Source: Thiomicrorhabdus sp. (GTDB taxonomy: Bacteria; Pseudomonadota; Gammaproteobacteria; Thiomicrospirales; Thiomicrospiraceae). From it: a stretch of 64,000 nucleotides of DNA. Each line of letters opens with the position of its first letter. The stretch's first letter is position 1. Below, one piece after another: positions 8,836 to 18,166 of the stretch. The stretch lies in NCBI RefSeq assembly GCF_963677875.1, contig NZ_OY782562.1, forward strand, positions 248,001 to 312,000, written 5' to 3'. A program made the translations under genes and the position numbers. The notes beneath the pieces were generated by a model that did not search any database, was not told the DNA's origin, and saw only the letters and a list, made by a program, of their open reading frames with translations.

Positions 8836-9720
8836 CTATTTTTCGCAATGGAGGTTTTGCTTTAAATAATCGATAAAGCGTCGCGCACCCACCGACAGAT
8901 AACGGTTTTGCGGATAGACCACGTAGCCATTCAAAGACTGCTGGCGAAAATCCGGAAACAACTCAAGCAAACGCCCCTCTTTTAATTCGGCAGCAACTAA
9001 AAACTCTGGCAAAAGCGCCAGGCCTTCCCCGCTCAAAACCATCTGTTTGACAAACTCGCCGTTATTAGAGCGGATGCGCCCGCTGACATTTACCTTGTGT
9101 GTTTTGCCATCGGTAGACTGCATCTGTAACCAGCCTTGATTTTCATAAATCAAAAAAGGCGACGCGGATAATTCTGCCAGAGTCGTTGGCGTACCGTGTT
9201 TTTCAATATAAGGCAAGCCGACGCATAAGCGGTGTTCAATCGAAACCATTTTACGAGCCTGCAAACGGTTTTCTTCCAATTCAGCAATTCGAAATGCCAG
9301 ATCAAAGCCTTCTTCAATCAAGTCGACCTTGCGATCGGAAAAATCGATATCCACCTGCAATTGCGGATTTTCCGCGACAAAACGTTCAACCAATGGCAAC
9401 AGAAACCCGATTCCAAAAGATAATGGCAGCGAAATTCGTAAACGACCGCACAAAGGTTGATCCTCTGCGGAAAACGTGCTTTGAAGATCGTTAAGCGCCT
9501 GCTCGACCAAAAGCGCCTTTTCATAGAAACGCCGCCCTTCCGGCGTAAGAGAAGATTTGCGAGTTGTCCGTTGTAACAATTTGGTTTGCAATCGTTTTTC
9601 CAGATCAGCCAATCGGCGGCTGACTGCCGATTTAGCAAGATTCAATTGTTCGGATGCCTTACTTAAACTGCCCGCTTCGACAATGCGGATAAAAACTCTG
9701 ATCTCTTCCAACTGCGACAT
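8836..9720 (-). CDS. LysR-family transcriptional regulator
   Basis: A 294-residue LysR-type regulator. The N-terminal winged helix-turn-helix is clear (FIRIVEAGSLSKASEQLNLA, then KSAVSRRLADLEKRLQTKLL) and is followed by the effector-binding periplasmic-binding-protein-like domain (LRISLPLSFGIGFLLPLVER and onward). I start it at the ATG at 9720 (MSQLEEIRVF); 47 upstream codons are open but do not resemble the family. It is divergent from a pirin gene across 125 bases, the usual arrangement in which a LysR protein controls its neighbour. Confidence 0.92.
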   Translation of the reverse strand: MSQLEEIRVFIRIVEAGSLSKASEQLNLAKSAVSRRLADLEKRLQTKLLQRTTRKSSLTPEGRRFYEKALLVEQALNDLQSTFSAEDQPLCGRLRISLPLSFGIGFLLPLVERFVAENPQLQVDIDFSDRKVDLIEEGFDLAFRIAELEENRLQARKMVSIEHRLCVGLPYIEKHGTPTTLAELSASPFLIYENQGWLQMQSTDGKTHKVNVSGRIRSNNGEFVKQMVLSGEGLALLPEFLVAAELKEGRLLELFPDFRQQSLNGYVVYPQNRYLSVGARRFIDYLKQNLHCEK

Positions 9721-9845
9721 GAATTGTTCTCGTATTACGAACAAAGTTTTACTATAACCGATCTTTATCACCGTTTTATGAAAAGTTAAGCTATCTCTAA
9801 ACGCAAACTGCACAAGCTCATTCTTTTTATTAGGAGTCACACACC

Positions 9846-10682
9846 ATGACAACTCAAACACGCCAAATTCAGCAAATCAGCCGCGGAATCGCCGCTTCGG
9901 ACGGCGCCGGTGTCCGCCTGACCAGACTTCTGGGGCACCCCCAATTCAAAACATTGGATCCTTTCTTAATGATGGATCATTTCGCATCTGATAATCCCGA
10001 CGATTACATCGCCGGCTTTCCACCGCATCCACACCGTGGGTTCGAAACGGTGACCTACCTGCTTGCAGGCACAATGAAGCACCAGGATAATGTCGGTCAC
10101 GAGGGCGTCCTCAAGGCCGGCGGGATTCAATGGATGACCGCAGGGCGAGGCATCATTCACTCGGAAATGCCACAGCAGGAAAACGGTCTTTTGAGCGGTT
10201 TCCAGCTATGGATTAACCTGCCTGCCGAATACAAAATGATTCCAGCAGCTTATCAAGAGTACGAACCGGAACAGATTCCGCTGGAAAAACGGCCAGCAGC
10301 CGAATTGAAACTGATCTGCGGAGAAACTTCCCTCGGAAACCGGGGCGCGGTCATCAACCGTTATGTCAACGCCCAGTTCTGGGATGTTCGACTTGATGCA
10401 CAGCAGAGCTTTGTCGAGCCGGTCAGCGAGTCTGCGGCCTTGATGATTTACCTGGTTGAAGGTGAATTGAGCATTGGCAATACAACCCTGTATCCCGGCG
10501 ATCTGGCCTCTCTTGATTCAGGAGAACAGGTACAAGCCACTGCGACTGGCGGCGCAAGCCGTTTTCTATGGATCAGCGGGGAACCGATCGGCGAGCCCGT
10601 TGCCCAGGCAGGCCCGTTTGTGATGAACACTCAGCAGGAACTTCGACAAGCCTTCAGCGACTTCAAAGCCGGTCGCTTTTAA
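9846..10682 (+). CDS. Pirin family protein (YhhW-like bicupin)
   Basis: A 278-residue pirin. Pirins are metal-binding bicupins; the E. coli relative has quercetinase activity and others act as redox-dependent cofactors. The metal site is visible as FPPHPHRGFETVTYLL (His61, His63), with KHQDNVGHEG and WMTAGRGIIHSEMP supplying the remaining His/Glu ligands. The C-terminal cupin (LVEGELSIGNTTLYPGDLA) is complete. It lies divergent from a LysR regulator that probably controls it. GGAG precedes the ATG. Confidence 0.92.
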   Translation: MTTQTRQIQQISRGIAASDGAGVRLTRLLGHPQFKTLDPFLMMDHFASDNPDDYIAGFPPHPHRGFETVTYLLAGTMKHQDNVGHEGVLKAGGIQWMTAGRGIIHSEMPQQENGLLSGFQLWINLPAEYKMIPAAYQEYEPEQIPLEKRPAAELKLICGETSLGNRGAVINRYVNAQFWDVRLDAQQSFVEPVSESAALMIYLVEGELSIGNTTLYPGDLASLDSGEQVQATATGGASRFLWISGEPIGEPVAQAGPFVMNTQQELRQAFSDFKAGRF

Positions 10683-10850
10683 TCCTCCCTTGTAATCAAC
10701 GGCGCCGGAATATCCGACAAACCACACTTCCGGCGCCTTAACCAAACTTCCATAAAACAGCCACAAAACCGTAAAAAGCATGCAACGTTTACTTTTTAGA
10801 ATCAAGCCATTAATGCTCTCTCTTTATTTGATTCGCCAGAAGGAACCATC

Positions 10851-12707
10851 ATGCGCTACCGTTATCTTGCCATAGGCACCCTTTCCGCAGCTCTCGCTCT
10901 TTTGTCCGGCTGCAACGACGACGACAATATTTTATCGTCGGATCAACCGTTCGATCTGACCATTCTGCATATGAACGATCACCATTCGCACCTGGAAGCC
11001 GACAGTCTGAACCTGACCATCGGCAGCGATGACGTTGAATTTGCCACCGGCGGTTTCCCAAGAGTGGTTTCCGCTTTCAAACATTTTGAAAGCAATGCCA
11101 CGAATGTCCTCAAGCTGCACGCAGGGGATGCGATCACCGGCACCTTGTATTACACCCTGTTTAAAGGGGAAGCCGATGCAGCCATGATGAATCAGATCTG
11201 CTTCGACGCCTTTGCGCTTGGAAACCATGAATTCGATTCTTCCGATGAAGGATTGAAAACCTTTCTAGACTATTTAAACCCTGAAACCAATGCCGTCTGT
11301 CCGCAAACCCCGGTACTGGCAGCCAATGTTCAACCCGCATTGGGCACCCCCCTTTACGCCGATGCCGAACACGCTTACCTGCAACCGTACACCATCAAAA
11401 ATTACAATGGTCAGAAAATCGGTATCGTCGGAATCGACATCAAAAGCAAAACGCAGAACTCTTCAAGCCCGCTGGATACGACCCTGTTTCTGGATGAAAT
11501 CACCAGCGCTCAGAATGCAATCAATGACCTGCAATCTGAAGGCGTCAATAAAATCGTCCTCCTGACCCACTATCAATATGCCAACGACCAGCAGATGGCG
11601 ACCAAACTGGACGGTGTGGACGTTATTGTCGGCGGGGATTCTCACACCCTGCTGGGTGATTTCAGTGATTACGGTTTGAACAGCTCAGGCGATTACCCGA
11701 CCAAAACCACCGATAAGTCCGGAAACCCGGTCTGTATTGTTCAAGCCTGGCAATACGCTCAGATCGTCGGTGAACTGAATGTCTCCTTTGACGCAGACGG
11801 TATCGTCACATCCTGCGACGGAACGCCACATCTTCTGGTCGAGCCGACTCAGGTGAACGGCGAAGACGCAACCACCGAACAGAAAGACGAAATCAAAGCG
11901 GTTGTTGCCAACATGAAAAACCTGGCTTACACCGAAGCCGACAGTGCGACACAGCAGGTGCTGCAATCCTACCAGGATCAGAAAACTCAACTTGGCCAGC
12001 AGAAAATCGGCGAAGCTTCCGCAGACCTGTGTCTGGAGCGTATTCCCGGTCAGGGACGCAGCAGCTTGTGTAGCGCCGATGACACAAAACCCCACGGTGG
12101 CGATATCCAGATGCTGGTCGCTCACGCCTTCCGCAATATGGCTTTGAGAGCGGATATCTCAATTCAAAATGCCGGCGGCGTGCGCATCGATGTTCCGCAA
12201 GGCGATATCAGTATTGAAACCGCCTATACACTGCTACCGTTTGCCAACACTCTGGTCGAACTCAACATGACCGGTACCCAAATCAAACAGGTACTGGAAG
12301 AAGCCGTCGACTTCGCTATTGCGCCGGACGGTTCAACAGGAGCCTACCCGTATGCCGCCGGCTTGCGCTGGGACATGGATCTGAGCCAGCCTTTCGGAAG
12401 CCGTTTGAGCAATCTTCAATTCAAGGGACGTGAAGACGCCAACTGGAGCGCGTTCGATCTGCAAAAACAGTACGTAGTTGTTACCAATAACTATACCGGC
12501 GGCGGGAAAGACGGTTATCTGACTTTTGCCGACATCCAAGGTGATGATTATGTCGATACCTATCTGGATTACGCACAATCGTTTGCCGATTACGTTACCG
12601 CTGAGGCCGAAAAAGGCAATAGCATCGACAAACTGCCATATTCAGAATATTCGACTCAAAATTTCACCGATGAAAACGGACAGCTGTTCCCAACCAAGGC
12701 GCCTTGA
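10851..12707 (+). CDS. nadN: NadN-like NAD nucleotidase / 5'-nucleotidase lipoprotein
   Basis: A 618-residue periplasmic 5'-nucleotidase, collinear with Haemophilus NadN, which splits NAD to NMN and AMP and removes the phosphate. Lipobox ALALLSGC puts the lipidated Cys at residue 21. The metallophosphatase motifs are TILHMNDHHSHLEAD, LHAGDAITGTLYYTLF, GNHEFDSS, ILLTHYQYA and GGDSHTL; the C-terminal domain has QNAGGVRIDVPQGD and LPFANTLVELNM for nucleotide binding. It stands alone, with its own terminator, and probably serves scavenging of external nucleotides. Confidence 0.9.
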   Translation: MRYRYLAIGTLSAALALLSGCNDDDNILSSDQPFDLTILHMNDHHSHLEADSLNLTIGSDDVEFATGGFPRVVSAFKHFESNATNVLKLHAGDAITGTLYYTLFKGEADAAMMNQICFDAFALGNHEFDSSDEGLKTFLDYLNPETNAVCPQTPVLAANVQPALGTPLYADAEHAYLQPYTIKNYNGQKIGIVGIDIKSKTQNSSSPLDTTLFLDEITSAQNAINDLQSEGVNKIVLLTHYQYANDQQMATKLDGVDVIVGGDSHTLLGDFSDYGLNSSGDYPTKTTDKSGNPVCIVQAWQYAQIVGELNVSFDADGIVTSCDGTPHLLVEPTQVNGEDATTEQKDEIKAVVANMKNLAYTEADSATQQVLQSYQDQKTQLGQQKIGEASADLCLERIPGQGRSSLCSADDTKPHGGDIQMLVAHAFRNMALRADISIQNAGGVRIDVPQGDISIETAYTLLPFANTLVELNMTGTQIKQVLEEAVDFAIAPDGSTGAYPYAAGLRWDMDLSQPFGSRLSNLQFKGREDANWSAFDLQKQYVVVTNNYTGGGKDGYLTFADIQGDDYVDTYLDYAQSFADYVTAEAEKGNSIDKLPYSEYSTQNFTDENGQLFPTKAP

Positions 12708-12742
12708 TAAAACACTTTAAGTTCACCTCGCCTTTCACAATC

Positions 12743-12769
12743 AAGCCGGGTTCCGCCCCGGCTTTTTTC
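12743..12769 (+). terminator. Terminator after the NadN-like gene
   Basis: GC-rich stem AAGCCGGG / CCCGGCTT with a six-base loop, followed by six T. Confidence 0.9.
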
Positions 12770-12922
12770 TTTTCGGAAATCGCACGAAGCTTTTGCATCC
12801 ATCCCGACAAGCGGGTAAATTAAAGACTTGACGACGTCTACCTTCGGCAGATTTCTTTTACTATCATGCCTGTCCGTTTGCCACTTGCCAGCGGCCGTGC
12901 ATTTATCGTTCAACTTGCTTTT

Positions 12923-14146
12923 ATGTCGGAATTCCAGACCAAAATCCTGTCCAGCATCAACAACATCGCATCCGAAGAATGGGATCGCCTGCATGCCAGC
13001 GATTATCCCTTCATTCAACATGCTTTTTTAAAAGCGCTGGAAGACAATCACTGTACCGGCGCCCACTTCGGCTGGATACCGAAACACCTGCTTTTGTACC
13101 AAAAAGCGCAACTGGTGGCAGCCATGCCGTTATACGAAAAACACAATAATTACGGAGAATTTGTTTTCGATCATGCCTGGTCTCAGGCTTGGGAGCAATT
13201 CCAGACGCCCTACTATCCAAAACTGGTCAGCGCCATTCCCTACACCCCGGCAACCGGCCCACGACTGCTGGTGACTTCCGAAGTCGATCCGGCTCAACGC
13301 CAACAGCTGCGCAATCGACTTTGGCAGGCGGCGCTGACCTATTGCAGACAGAACCACTACAGCGGCTTTCATCTGCTTTTTTCCGAGGAACAACACGAAA
13401 GAAAGCACTTTACTCCGACGTTTCAACGCCACGATATTCAATATCAATGGCTCAATCAGGGATACCGCCGTTTTGAAGACTTCCTCTCCAGTCTGGCACC
13501 GAAAAAACGCAAAAACATCCAACGGGAACGCAAGGCCATCGCCCAGAGCGATCTTAGTATAAAACGCTTAAATGGCCATCAGGCAACTCGAGAAGACTGG
13601 CGGGCTTTCAGTGTTTTCTATGAAAAGACTTTTGTCGACAAATGGAGTACGCCAACACTGAATTTCGGTTTCTTCGAACAGATTGGACGCAGCATGCCGG
13701 ATGCTGTTCTGCTGGTATTAGCTTACGAAAACGGACGTTGCATCGCCGGTTCGCTAATGCTGCATTCGAAGCACACATTGTATGGGCGGCACTGGGGTGC
13801 TTCGGAAGAACGAAAATTTCTCCACTTCGAAGCCTGTTTCTATCAAGGGATCGAATATGCCATAGAACAGGGCATACAGCGTTTCGAACCGGGAGCCGGG
13901 GGCGAACATAAGATCGCCCGTGGCTTTATTCCGGTCACAACCCTATCCGCGCATGAACTTGCCCCGCATCCGCTGGAGCCAGCCATTGCACGCTTTTGTC
14001 AGCAGGAAGCCGAACTGGTTGCAAAAGATCTCGAATACCTGTGGGAACACAGCCCCTACAAAGACAACCGGCAACTGCGAAAAATGGCCGAGGATTCATA
14101 CTATAGTCATAGCTATGAGCCGGATTCGCCGTTAAACTCTCTTTAA
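12923..14146 (+). CDS. COG3146 (DUF482) FemAB/GNAT-like acyltransferase
   Basis: A protein of about 407 residues from the family annotated 'peptidogalycan biosysnthesis/recognition' (COG3146), which has a GNAT/FemAB-type fold and unknown substrate. Family blocks visible: YPFIQHAFLKALED near the N-terminus, PLYEKHNNYGEFVFDHAWSQ, GYRRFEDFLSSLAPKKRKNI, YGRHWGASEERKFLHFEACF, and GAGGEHKIARGF near the C-terminus. The frame is open back to 12866 without a ribosome site; I choose the ATG at 12923 (MSEFQTK) because similarity begins there, but the start is uncertain. Confidence 0.85.
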   Translation: MSEFQTKILSSINNIASEEWDRLHASDYPFIQHAFLKALEDNHCTGAHFGWIPKHLLLYQKAQLVAAMPLYEKHNNYGEFVFDHAWSQAWEQFQTPYYPKLVSAIPYTPATGPRLLVTSEVDPAQRQQLRNRLWQAALTYCRQNHYSGFHLLFSEEQHERKHFTPTFQRHDIQYQWLNQGYRRFEDFLSSLAPKKRKNIQRERKAIAQSDLSIKRLNGHQATREDWRAFSVFYEKTFVDKWSTPTLNFGFFEQIGRSMPDAVLLVLAYENGRCIAGSLMLHSKHTLYGRHWGASEERKFLHFEACFYQGIEYAIEQGIQRFEPGAGGEHKIARGFIPVTTLSAHELAPHPLEPAIARFCQQEAELVAKDLEYLWEHSPYKDNRQLRKMAEDSYYSHSYEPDSPLNSL

Positions 14147-14188
14147 TCCATTCGATCAATCCATTTCCCGGAACAGACCTCACCTACT

Positions 14189-14671
14189 ATGCAATCATCC
14201 GATATTTCCATACCGCCCATACAACGTAAACACTTTCTGCACTTCCTGACTTTTCTTATCGCCGCAACCTTCTCCGGTATCCTGTCATTTTCCGCACAGG
14301 CTTCTAATTATCCGGCCGCATGCGACACGGTGTCATCGCATGGACTGCCCGATTTTTCCCAATGCGCTCTGCACTGGTCCCGCGAACTGACACTTACGGC
14401 AAAACAACAGATTGACCTGCAAAAAACCGATACTATTTTTCTGCAGGAAAATGCCAAAATCACCAATCGAATCAAGGAATTGGAGACTCAACTCCAGAAC
14501 CAGTGGCGCCAAGATGCCGCCGATGCTCTTATCAGCCAAACCGGAAATACTCTGTCACAGAATCAACACAAACTGTTTCAGGTAAAATTGCGAAATCTGG
14601 AGCAGGTCAAAAAACTGCTGTCGCCGCAACAATACCGTTTACTGCTGCGCCTGATGCAGAAAGAAGATTAA
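14189..14671 (+). CDS. Exported helical protein, Spy/CpxP-like
   Basis: A 160-residue protein with a membrane-spanning signal or anchor (about residues 16-38, ending near AQAS) and then mostly helical, Gln-rich sequence. The segment LTLTAKQQIDLQKTDTIF together with LSPQQYRLLLRLM resembles the LTxxQ motifs of the Spy/CpxP/heavy-metal-resistance periplasmic chaperones, which use them as helical bundle signatures. Two Cys (CDTV, QCAL) lie just after the signal. It starts 42 bases after the COG3146 gene and may share its transcript. The family call is an inference from pattern. Confidence 0.6.
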   Translation: MQSSDISIPPIQRKHFLHFLTFLIAATFSGILSFSAQASNYPAACDTVSSHGLPDFSQCALHWSRELTLTAKQQIDLQKTDTIFLQENAKITNRIKELETQLQNQWRQDAADALISQTGNTLSQNQHKLFQVKLRNLEQVKKLLSPQQYRLLLRLMQKED

Positions 14672-14740
14672 ACGACTAAGCTCCCGGGAAACAATGCCGA
14701 AAAAGTCCGGCAAAGCGGTGATCCCGAAATGTCCCGCGCG

Positions 14741-15595
14741 TTATTTCATCCTCAGCAGAATCCGGTTGTAAAAAGCCAGAGAGAGAATGATCAACGCAAC
14801 GCCGATAATCAGATACAAGGCATACAGCATCTGCGCCGGATCGTGCAGAGCAACTTTGAAAACTACCATCAAAGCTTCGATCGACAAGGCGATGATAATC
14901 GCCGTCAAAAATTTAGTCAGCAATTTTGCATCGTCTTTTTTGTCCGAATAGGCTTTAAAAATCACCTCTCTTTCCAACAGGGTTTTCGCAAGATCGAAAA
15001 TCGCCAACCCCATCGTCAGGGCAATAATAGGTTTAAAAACACTTTCCAAAGAATATTCCGTCGGATTCATTAACTGCAGAACATAATCGTAAAACGCATA
15101 TCCGATGGACATAATAGAAAAAAACATCAGCGAAACGCCGATCAGAAAATAGAAAAATTTGGTTACCCGGTTAAACGCCTCGTGACGCTCCAACAGGCCG
15201 AAACGCATCAGTAACGAAACCAGATTGAAATCGAAAAAATAAAAATAATCTTCGCAAAACAGCATTACGGTTACGCAGGATTCGCCGGTCGCCGAGCTGA
15301 TGTAAGGCGCACTGATCGAAACGTTATGCTCTTTTTCCTCCAGCTTGGAAACCAGATAATCGCGACTTTTACCGATGACGCTCTTTTTGCGTTTATGGTG
15401 GAATATGTTTGCCGAAATCTGCTGAAACTGTTTATCGGTGATGTAAATCAGTTCCAGACTCGGCAAGATGTTGTAAAACTGCTGAACTTTGATTTCATCG
15501 ACACTTACGTACTGGCCGTTGTTACGGATCGTTTCAATCAAAAATTTTTCAATGTCGCCCTTATTGAGCTCGTAAAGCTCTATATATTCTTTCAT
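14741..15595 (-). CDS. Four-helix membrane protein with N-terminal sensor-like domain
   Basis: A 284-residue protein of unknown function. The first 135 residues are soluble and include ISAPYISSATGESCVTVML, a pattern reminiscent of PDC/Cache sensor folds; the rest holds four membrane helices (about 145-175, 185-205, 227-247, 255-277). No kinase, GGDEF or chemotaxis output domain is present. A near-perfect ribosome site (GGAGG, six bases before ATG) supports the gene. Convergent with the Spy-like gene. Confidence 0.65.
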   Translation of the reverse strand: MKEYIELYELNKGDIEKFLIETIRNNGQYVSVDEIKVQQFYNILPSLELIYITDKQFQQISANIFHHKRKKSVIGKSRDYLVSKLEEKEHNVSISAPYISSATGESCVTVMLFCEDYFYFFDFNLVSLLMRFGLLERHEAFNRVTKFFYFLIGVSLMFFSIMSIGYAFYDYVLQLMNPTEYSLESVFKPIIALTMGLAIFDLAKTLLEREVIFKAYSDKKDDAKLLTKFLTAIIIALSIEALMVVFKVALHDPAQMLYALYLIIGVALIILSLAFYNRILLRMK

Positions 15596-15976
15596 TTTTT
15601 GCCTCCTTGTCGGTTTTCATCCTCCAAATGAATCACCTGACTTTTATAAGCAAATTCTTATCCAGATAGCTGGAACGGCCTTATACAGCATAGACTTTGA
15701 TCTATCAACTGTATCAAGGAAAAGCAATATCGAAATAAAACAGCGCAGAATGCACCAAAAAAGAAACAAAAGGACGACGATTGCCGATCGTGCAAACCTT
15801 CCGACAACGCCGGAATTACCCGCTATCGAAAATTTGCTAAACCGGTATCGCCCTCAGCAGAGTCCGAGACTGAGTCCGCTAACGGTCGGACCATTTGAAA
15901 AAGTAAGCTCCCAAAGCAATAAAAACCACCGTCATCAAAACCAGCACCGATAACGGCTGCAACAGCTGACAAAGAC
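15596..15976. other. Intergenic gap, nothing firm
   Basis: About 380 bases between two minus-strand genes. It presumably carries the promoter of the four-helix membrane gene. A 27-codon hydrophobic open frame (15962-15879, minus) lies directly after the EamA gene but has no ribosome site, so I do not call it. Confidence 0.5.
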
Positions 15977-16873
15977 TTATCCTTTGCTGCGAGTCAGCAT
16001 CCCGACACCGAGAAGAACCAGCAGTAATCCCGCCAGATGGTACGGAGTAAAGGGTTCATGCAATAACCAGACCGCCATGCCCATTGTCATCACCGGCCCC
16101 AGGGAACCGATAATTCCCGTGTGTGCGGGGCCGATTCGATGAATCGCTTCAGCAATCATGTAACTCGGCACTACGGTGCTGAATACAGCCAGCATGACCA
16201 ACCAGAACCAGGCGACAGCCGATACCTCAAGCTGGTCAAAATCGTGGAACAGACTGAAGTACAACAACACAAACAGACTGGAAATCGACATGGCCAAACT
16301 GGTAAACACCTGACTGCCGACTTTCGAAATCACCTGTTTGCCGAACAACACATAAAACGAGAAACTTAACGCTGCCAAAAACACCATCGTCGTACCCAAA
16401 AAAGTTTCCTCACCGGAAAAATTCAGTTCCTCGACAAATACCAGCATCAATCCGGAGTAAGTCAGAACAAGCGACCAGATGAGGCCTCGGGTCAGCGGAG
16501 TCTTAAAGAACAGCGCCCCCAGAAAAGCGACCATAATCGGATAGGTAAACAACGTCAGTCGTTCCAGCTGGGCACTGATCATTTCCAAGCCTTTCAGATC
16601 GAGCCATGACGACAGGAAATACCCGATAAAGCCAAGAAAAGCGATCATCGGCAAATGATTCCGGTATCGCCGATCTGTACTGTTGAACTGCAGCCAGAAG
16701 AAAATTCCCAAATAAATCGGTAGAGAAATTGCCATGCGAAGTGTAATGACCGAATCCGTGTTCAACCCTTCGGCATAAAGAAACTTAATGAAAATGGATT
16801 TCAGAGAAAACAGCGCCGTGCCGAAAACTGCCAGTAAAAAACCAACCGTTTGCGGATTAAGATTTTTGTTCAC
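15977..16873 (-). CDS. EamA/DMT-family transporter
   Basis: A 298-residue inner-membrane protein with ten predicted helices in two EamA repeats, as in drug/metabolite exporters such as RhaT and YdcZ relatives. Markers include LLAVFGTALFSLKSIFIKFLY at the start, the long helix VLTYSGLMLVFV closing repeat one, and VPSYMIAEAIHRIGPAHTGI with PVMTMGMAVWLLHEPF in repeat two. Substrate cannot be predicted. The GTG start at 16873 is supported by GGAG six bases upstream. Confidence 0.9.
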   Translation of the reverse strand: MNKNLNPQTVGFLLAVFGTALFSLKSIFIKFLYAEGLNTDSVITLRMAISLPIYLGIFFWLQFNSTDRRYRNHLPMIAFLGFIGYFLSSWLDLKGLEMISAQLERLTLFTYPIMVAFLGALFFKTPLTRGLIWSLVLTYSGLMLVFVEELNFSGEETFLGTTMVFLAALSFSFYVLFGKQVISKVGSQVFTSLAMSISSLFVLLYFSLFHDFDQLEVSAVAWFWLVMLAVFSTVVPSYMIAEAIHRIGPAHTGIIGSLGPVMTMGMAVWLLHEPFTPYHLAGLLLVLLGVGMLTRSKG

Positions 16874-16979
16874 GGACAGCTCCGGCTCTTTGAAGGCGAA
16901 GCGGAAAGTTTGCCAAAAACGCCACCGTTGAAAGGCAACGCCGCCTTTCTGCTATGTTATCCATGCGATGCAATGCCTT

Positions 16980-17486
16980 TTAAAACTCTTCCAGCCGGTC
17001 GGCCAGTTTTTCCAATGCCTTGGCGGCACAAACTTCATCTTTTTCACCACCCGGAGCGCCGCTGACGCCAAGCGCGCCGATTCGAATTCCATTGCTGACA
17101 ATCGGAACCGCCCCGATCAGAATCAAAACGCCATCAACATGATTCAACTCCGGCCGGATATCACCGCGTAACTCACGAAACTGCCCGGATTTTAAACCGG
17201 ACATCACGGTTGCATTCGCCTTTTCTTCCGCAATCTGCATTGTAAAGCGTGACGCATAATCATCGCGCAGAAGCGCTCGGCGGTTTCCGTGGCGATCGAC
17301 CACGACCGCACTCACGGAATAACCATCTTCCCGGCAGGCATAAACGGCTTCACTGGCCAGATCCCGTGCCAGCTCCATGCCGATATTTTTCTCTTCGACC
17401 ACATCTGCTGCAAACAGTTTAAAACTGACAAACATAAATGCAGACAAAACCGCATATTTTGAGGCTTTTTTCCAATGTTTCAGCAT
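16980..17486 (-). CDS. HbpS/GlcG-like periplasmic haem-binding protein
   Basis: A 168-residue protein with a signal peptide (KYAVLSAFMFVSFKLFAAD) and a GlcG/HbpS domain: ELARDLASEAVYACREDGYSV, VVVDRHGNRRALLRDD, and GIRIGALGVSGAPGGEKDE. HbpS-type proteins bind haem or haem-degradation products outside the cytoplasm; GlcG of glycolate operons has unknown function. The export signal and stand-alone context favour a sensing or storage role over metabolism. GGAG precedes ATG. Confidence 0.82.
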   Translation of the reverse strand: MLKHWKKASKYAVLSAFMFVSFKLFAADVVEEKNIGMELARDLASEAVYACREDGYSVSAVVVDRHGNRRALLRDDYASRFTMQIAEEKANATVMSGLKSGQFRELRGDIRPELNHVDGVLILIGAVPIVSNGIRIGALGVSGAPGGEKDEVCAAKALEKLADRLEEF

Positions 17487-17791
17487 CGTTTCACTCCTGT
17501 ACTATTTGAATTTTTCAGTAACAAACTAAAATTCGGCACCAGCGCCGCCGATATCCATTAATGCCATTGTGGCTTTCCATCTTAACGTCAATTCTCTTCA
17601 GCGAGAAGGCGTTATTTTCCGCATTATCTCCCGGCTTATTCATTCCTCCAATGCCGCGAAACCCTCTGGCGTTTTCCGGGGACTTTGCGGTATGCTAATA
17701 ATCAGCATCGGAGAACAGCAGTCCCGAACGTCGCTCCCCCGACACCGACCTGCCGCAATTGTCAAACGCTCTCACCCCAACACGGATTTCT
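17487..17791. other. Intergenic region between divergent genes
   Basis: About 305 bases holding the promoters of the HbpS-like gene (minus) and lrgA (plus). Long open frames cross it but look like non-coding shadow. Confidence 0.6.
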
Positions 17792-18166
17792 ATGAATTTT
17801 TTAACATTTATTACGCTTCTGCTTATTTATCAGTTGATCGGCGAATGGAGCGTCATTCAATGGCAACTGGCCGTCCCCGGCCCGGTTATCGGCATGATTC
17901 TGCTACTGCTAACGCTTGTGATAAAGGGTTCTCTAGCCAAGGAAATGCACTTTCACGCTCACCCCTTTCTGGCTCATTTTTCTCTGATGTTTATCCCGGC
18001 AGGTGTTGGCGTTATGGTGCATTGGCCAAGACTCCAGGCGGAATGGTCTGCAATTCTCGTGGCCTTGCTGATCAGTACCCTGCTCGGCCTGCTGATCACA
18101 GGGGGGCTCATGTTGCTTCTGATGCGCCTGTTTTCCCGCCGTAACAATGAGGATTTACACGGATGA
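17792..18166 (+). CDS. lrgA: LrgA/CidA family membrane protein
   Basis: A 124-residue four-helix protein of the LrgA/CidA holin-like family, which in many bacteria works with LrgB in pyruvate uptake or in control of murein hydrolase activity. Signature: LLIYQLIGEWSV, LAVPGPVIGMILLLLTLV, then SLMFIPAGVGVMVHW. The ATG at 17792 is preferred over an upstream TTG because the protein then begins at the first helix. Overlaps lrgB by four bases (ATGA), so the two are coupled. Confidence 0.9.
   Translation: MNFLTFITLLLIYQLIGEWSVIQWQLAVPGPVIGMILLLLTLVIKGSLAKEMHFHAHPFLAHFSLMFIPAGVGVMVHWPRLQAEWSAILVALLISTLLGLLITGGLMLLLMRLFSRRNNEDLHG

Noticed and set aside
15879..15962. 27-codon hydrophobic open frame right after the EamA gene
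   Set aside because: It looks like a single membrane helix, but the only starts are TTG/GTG without a ribosome site at proper distance, so it cannot be supported.
17569..18144. 191-codon frame overlapping lrgA
   Set aside because: It runs in another frame over the lrgA gene, which has clear family motifs and helices; the long frame has none.
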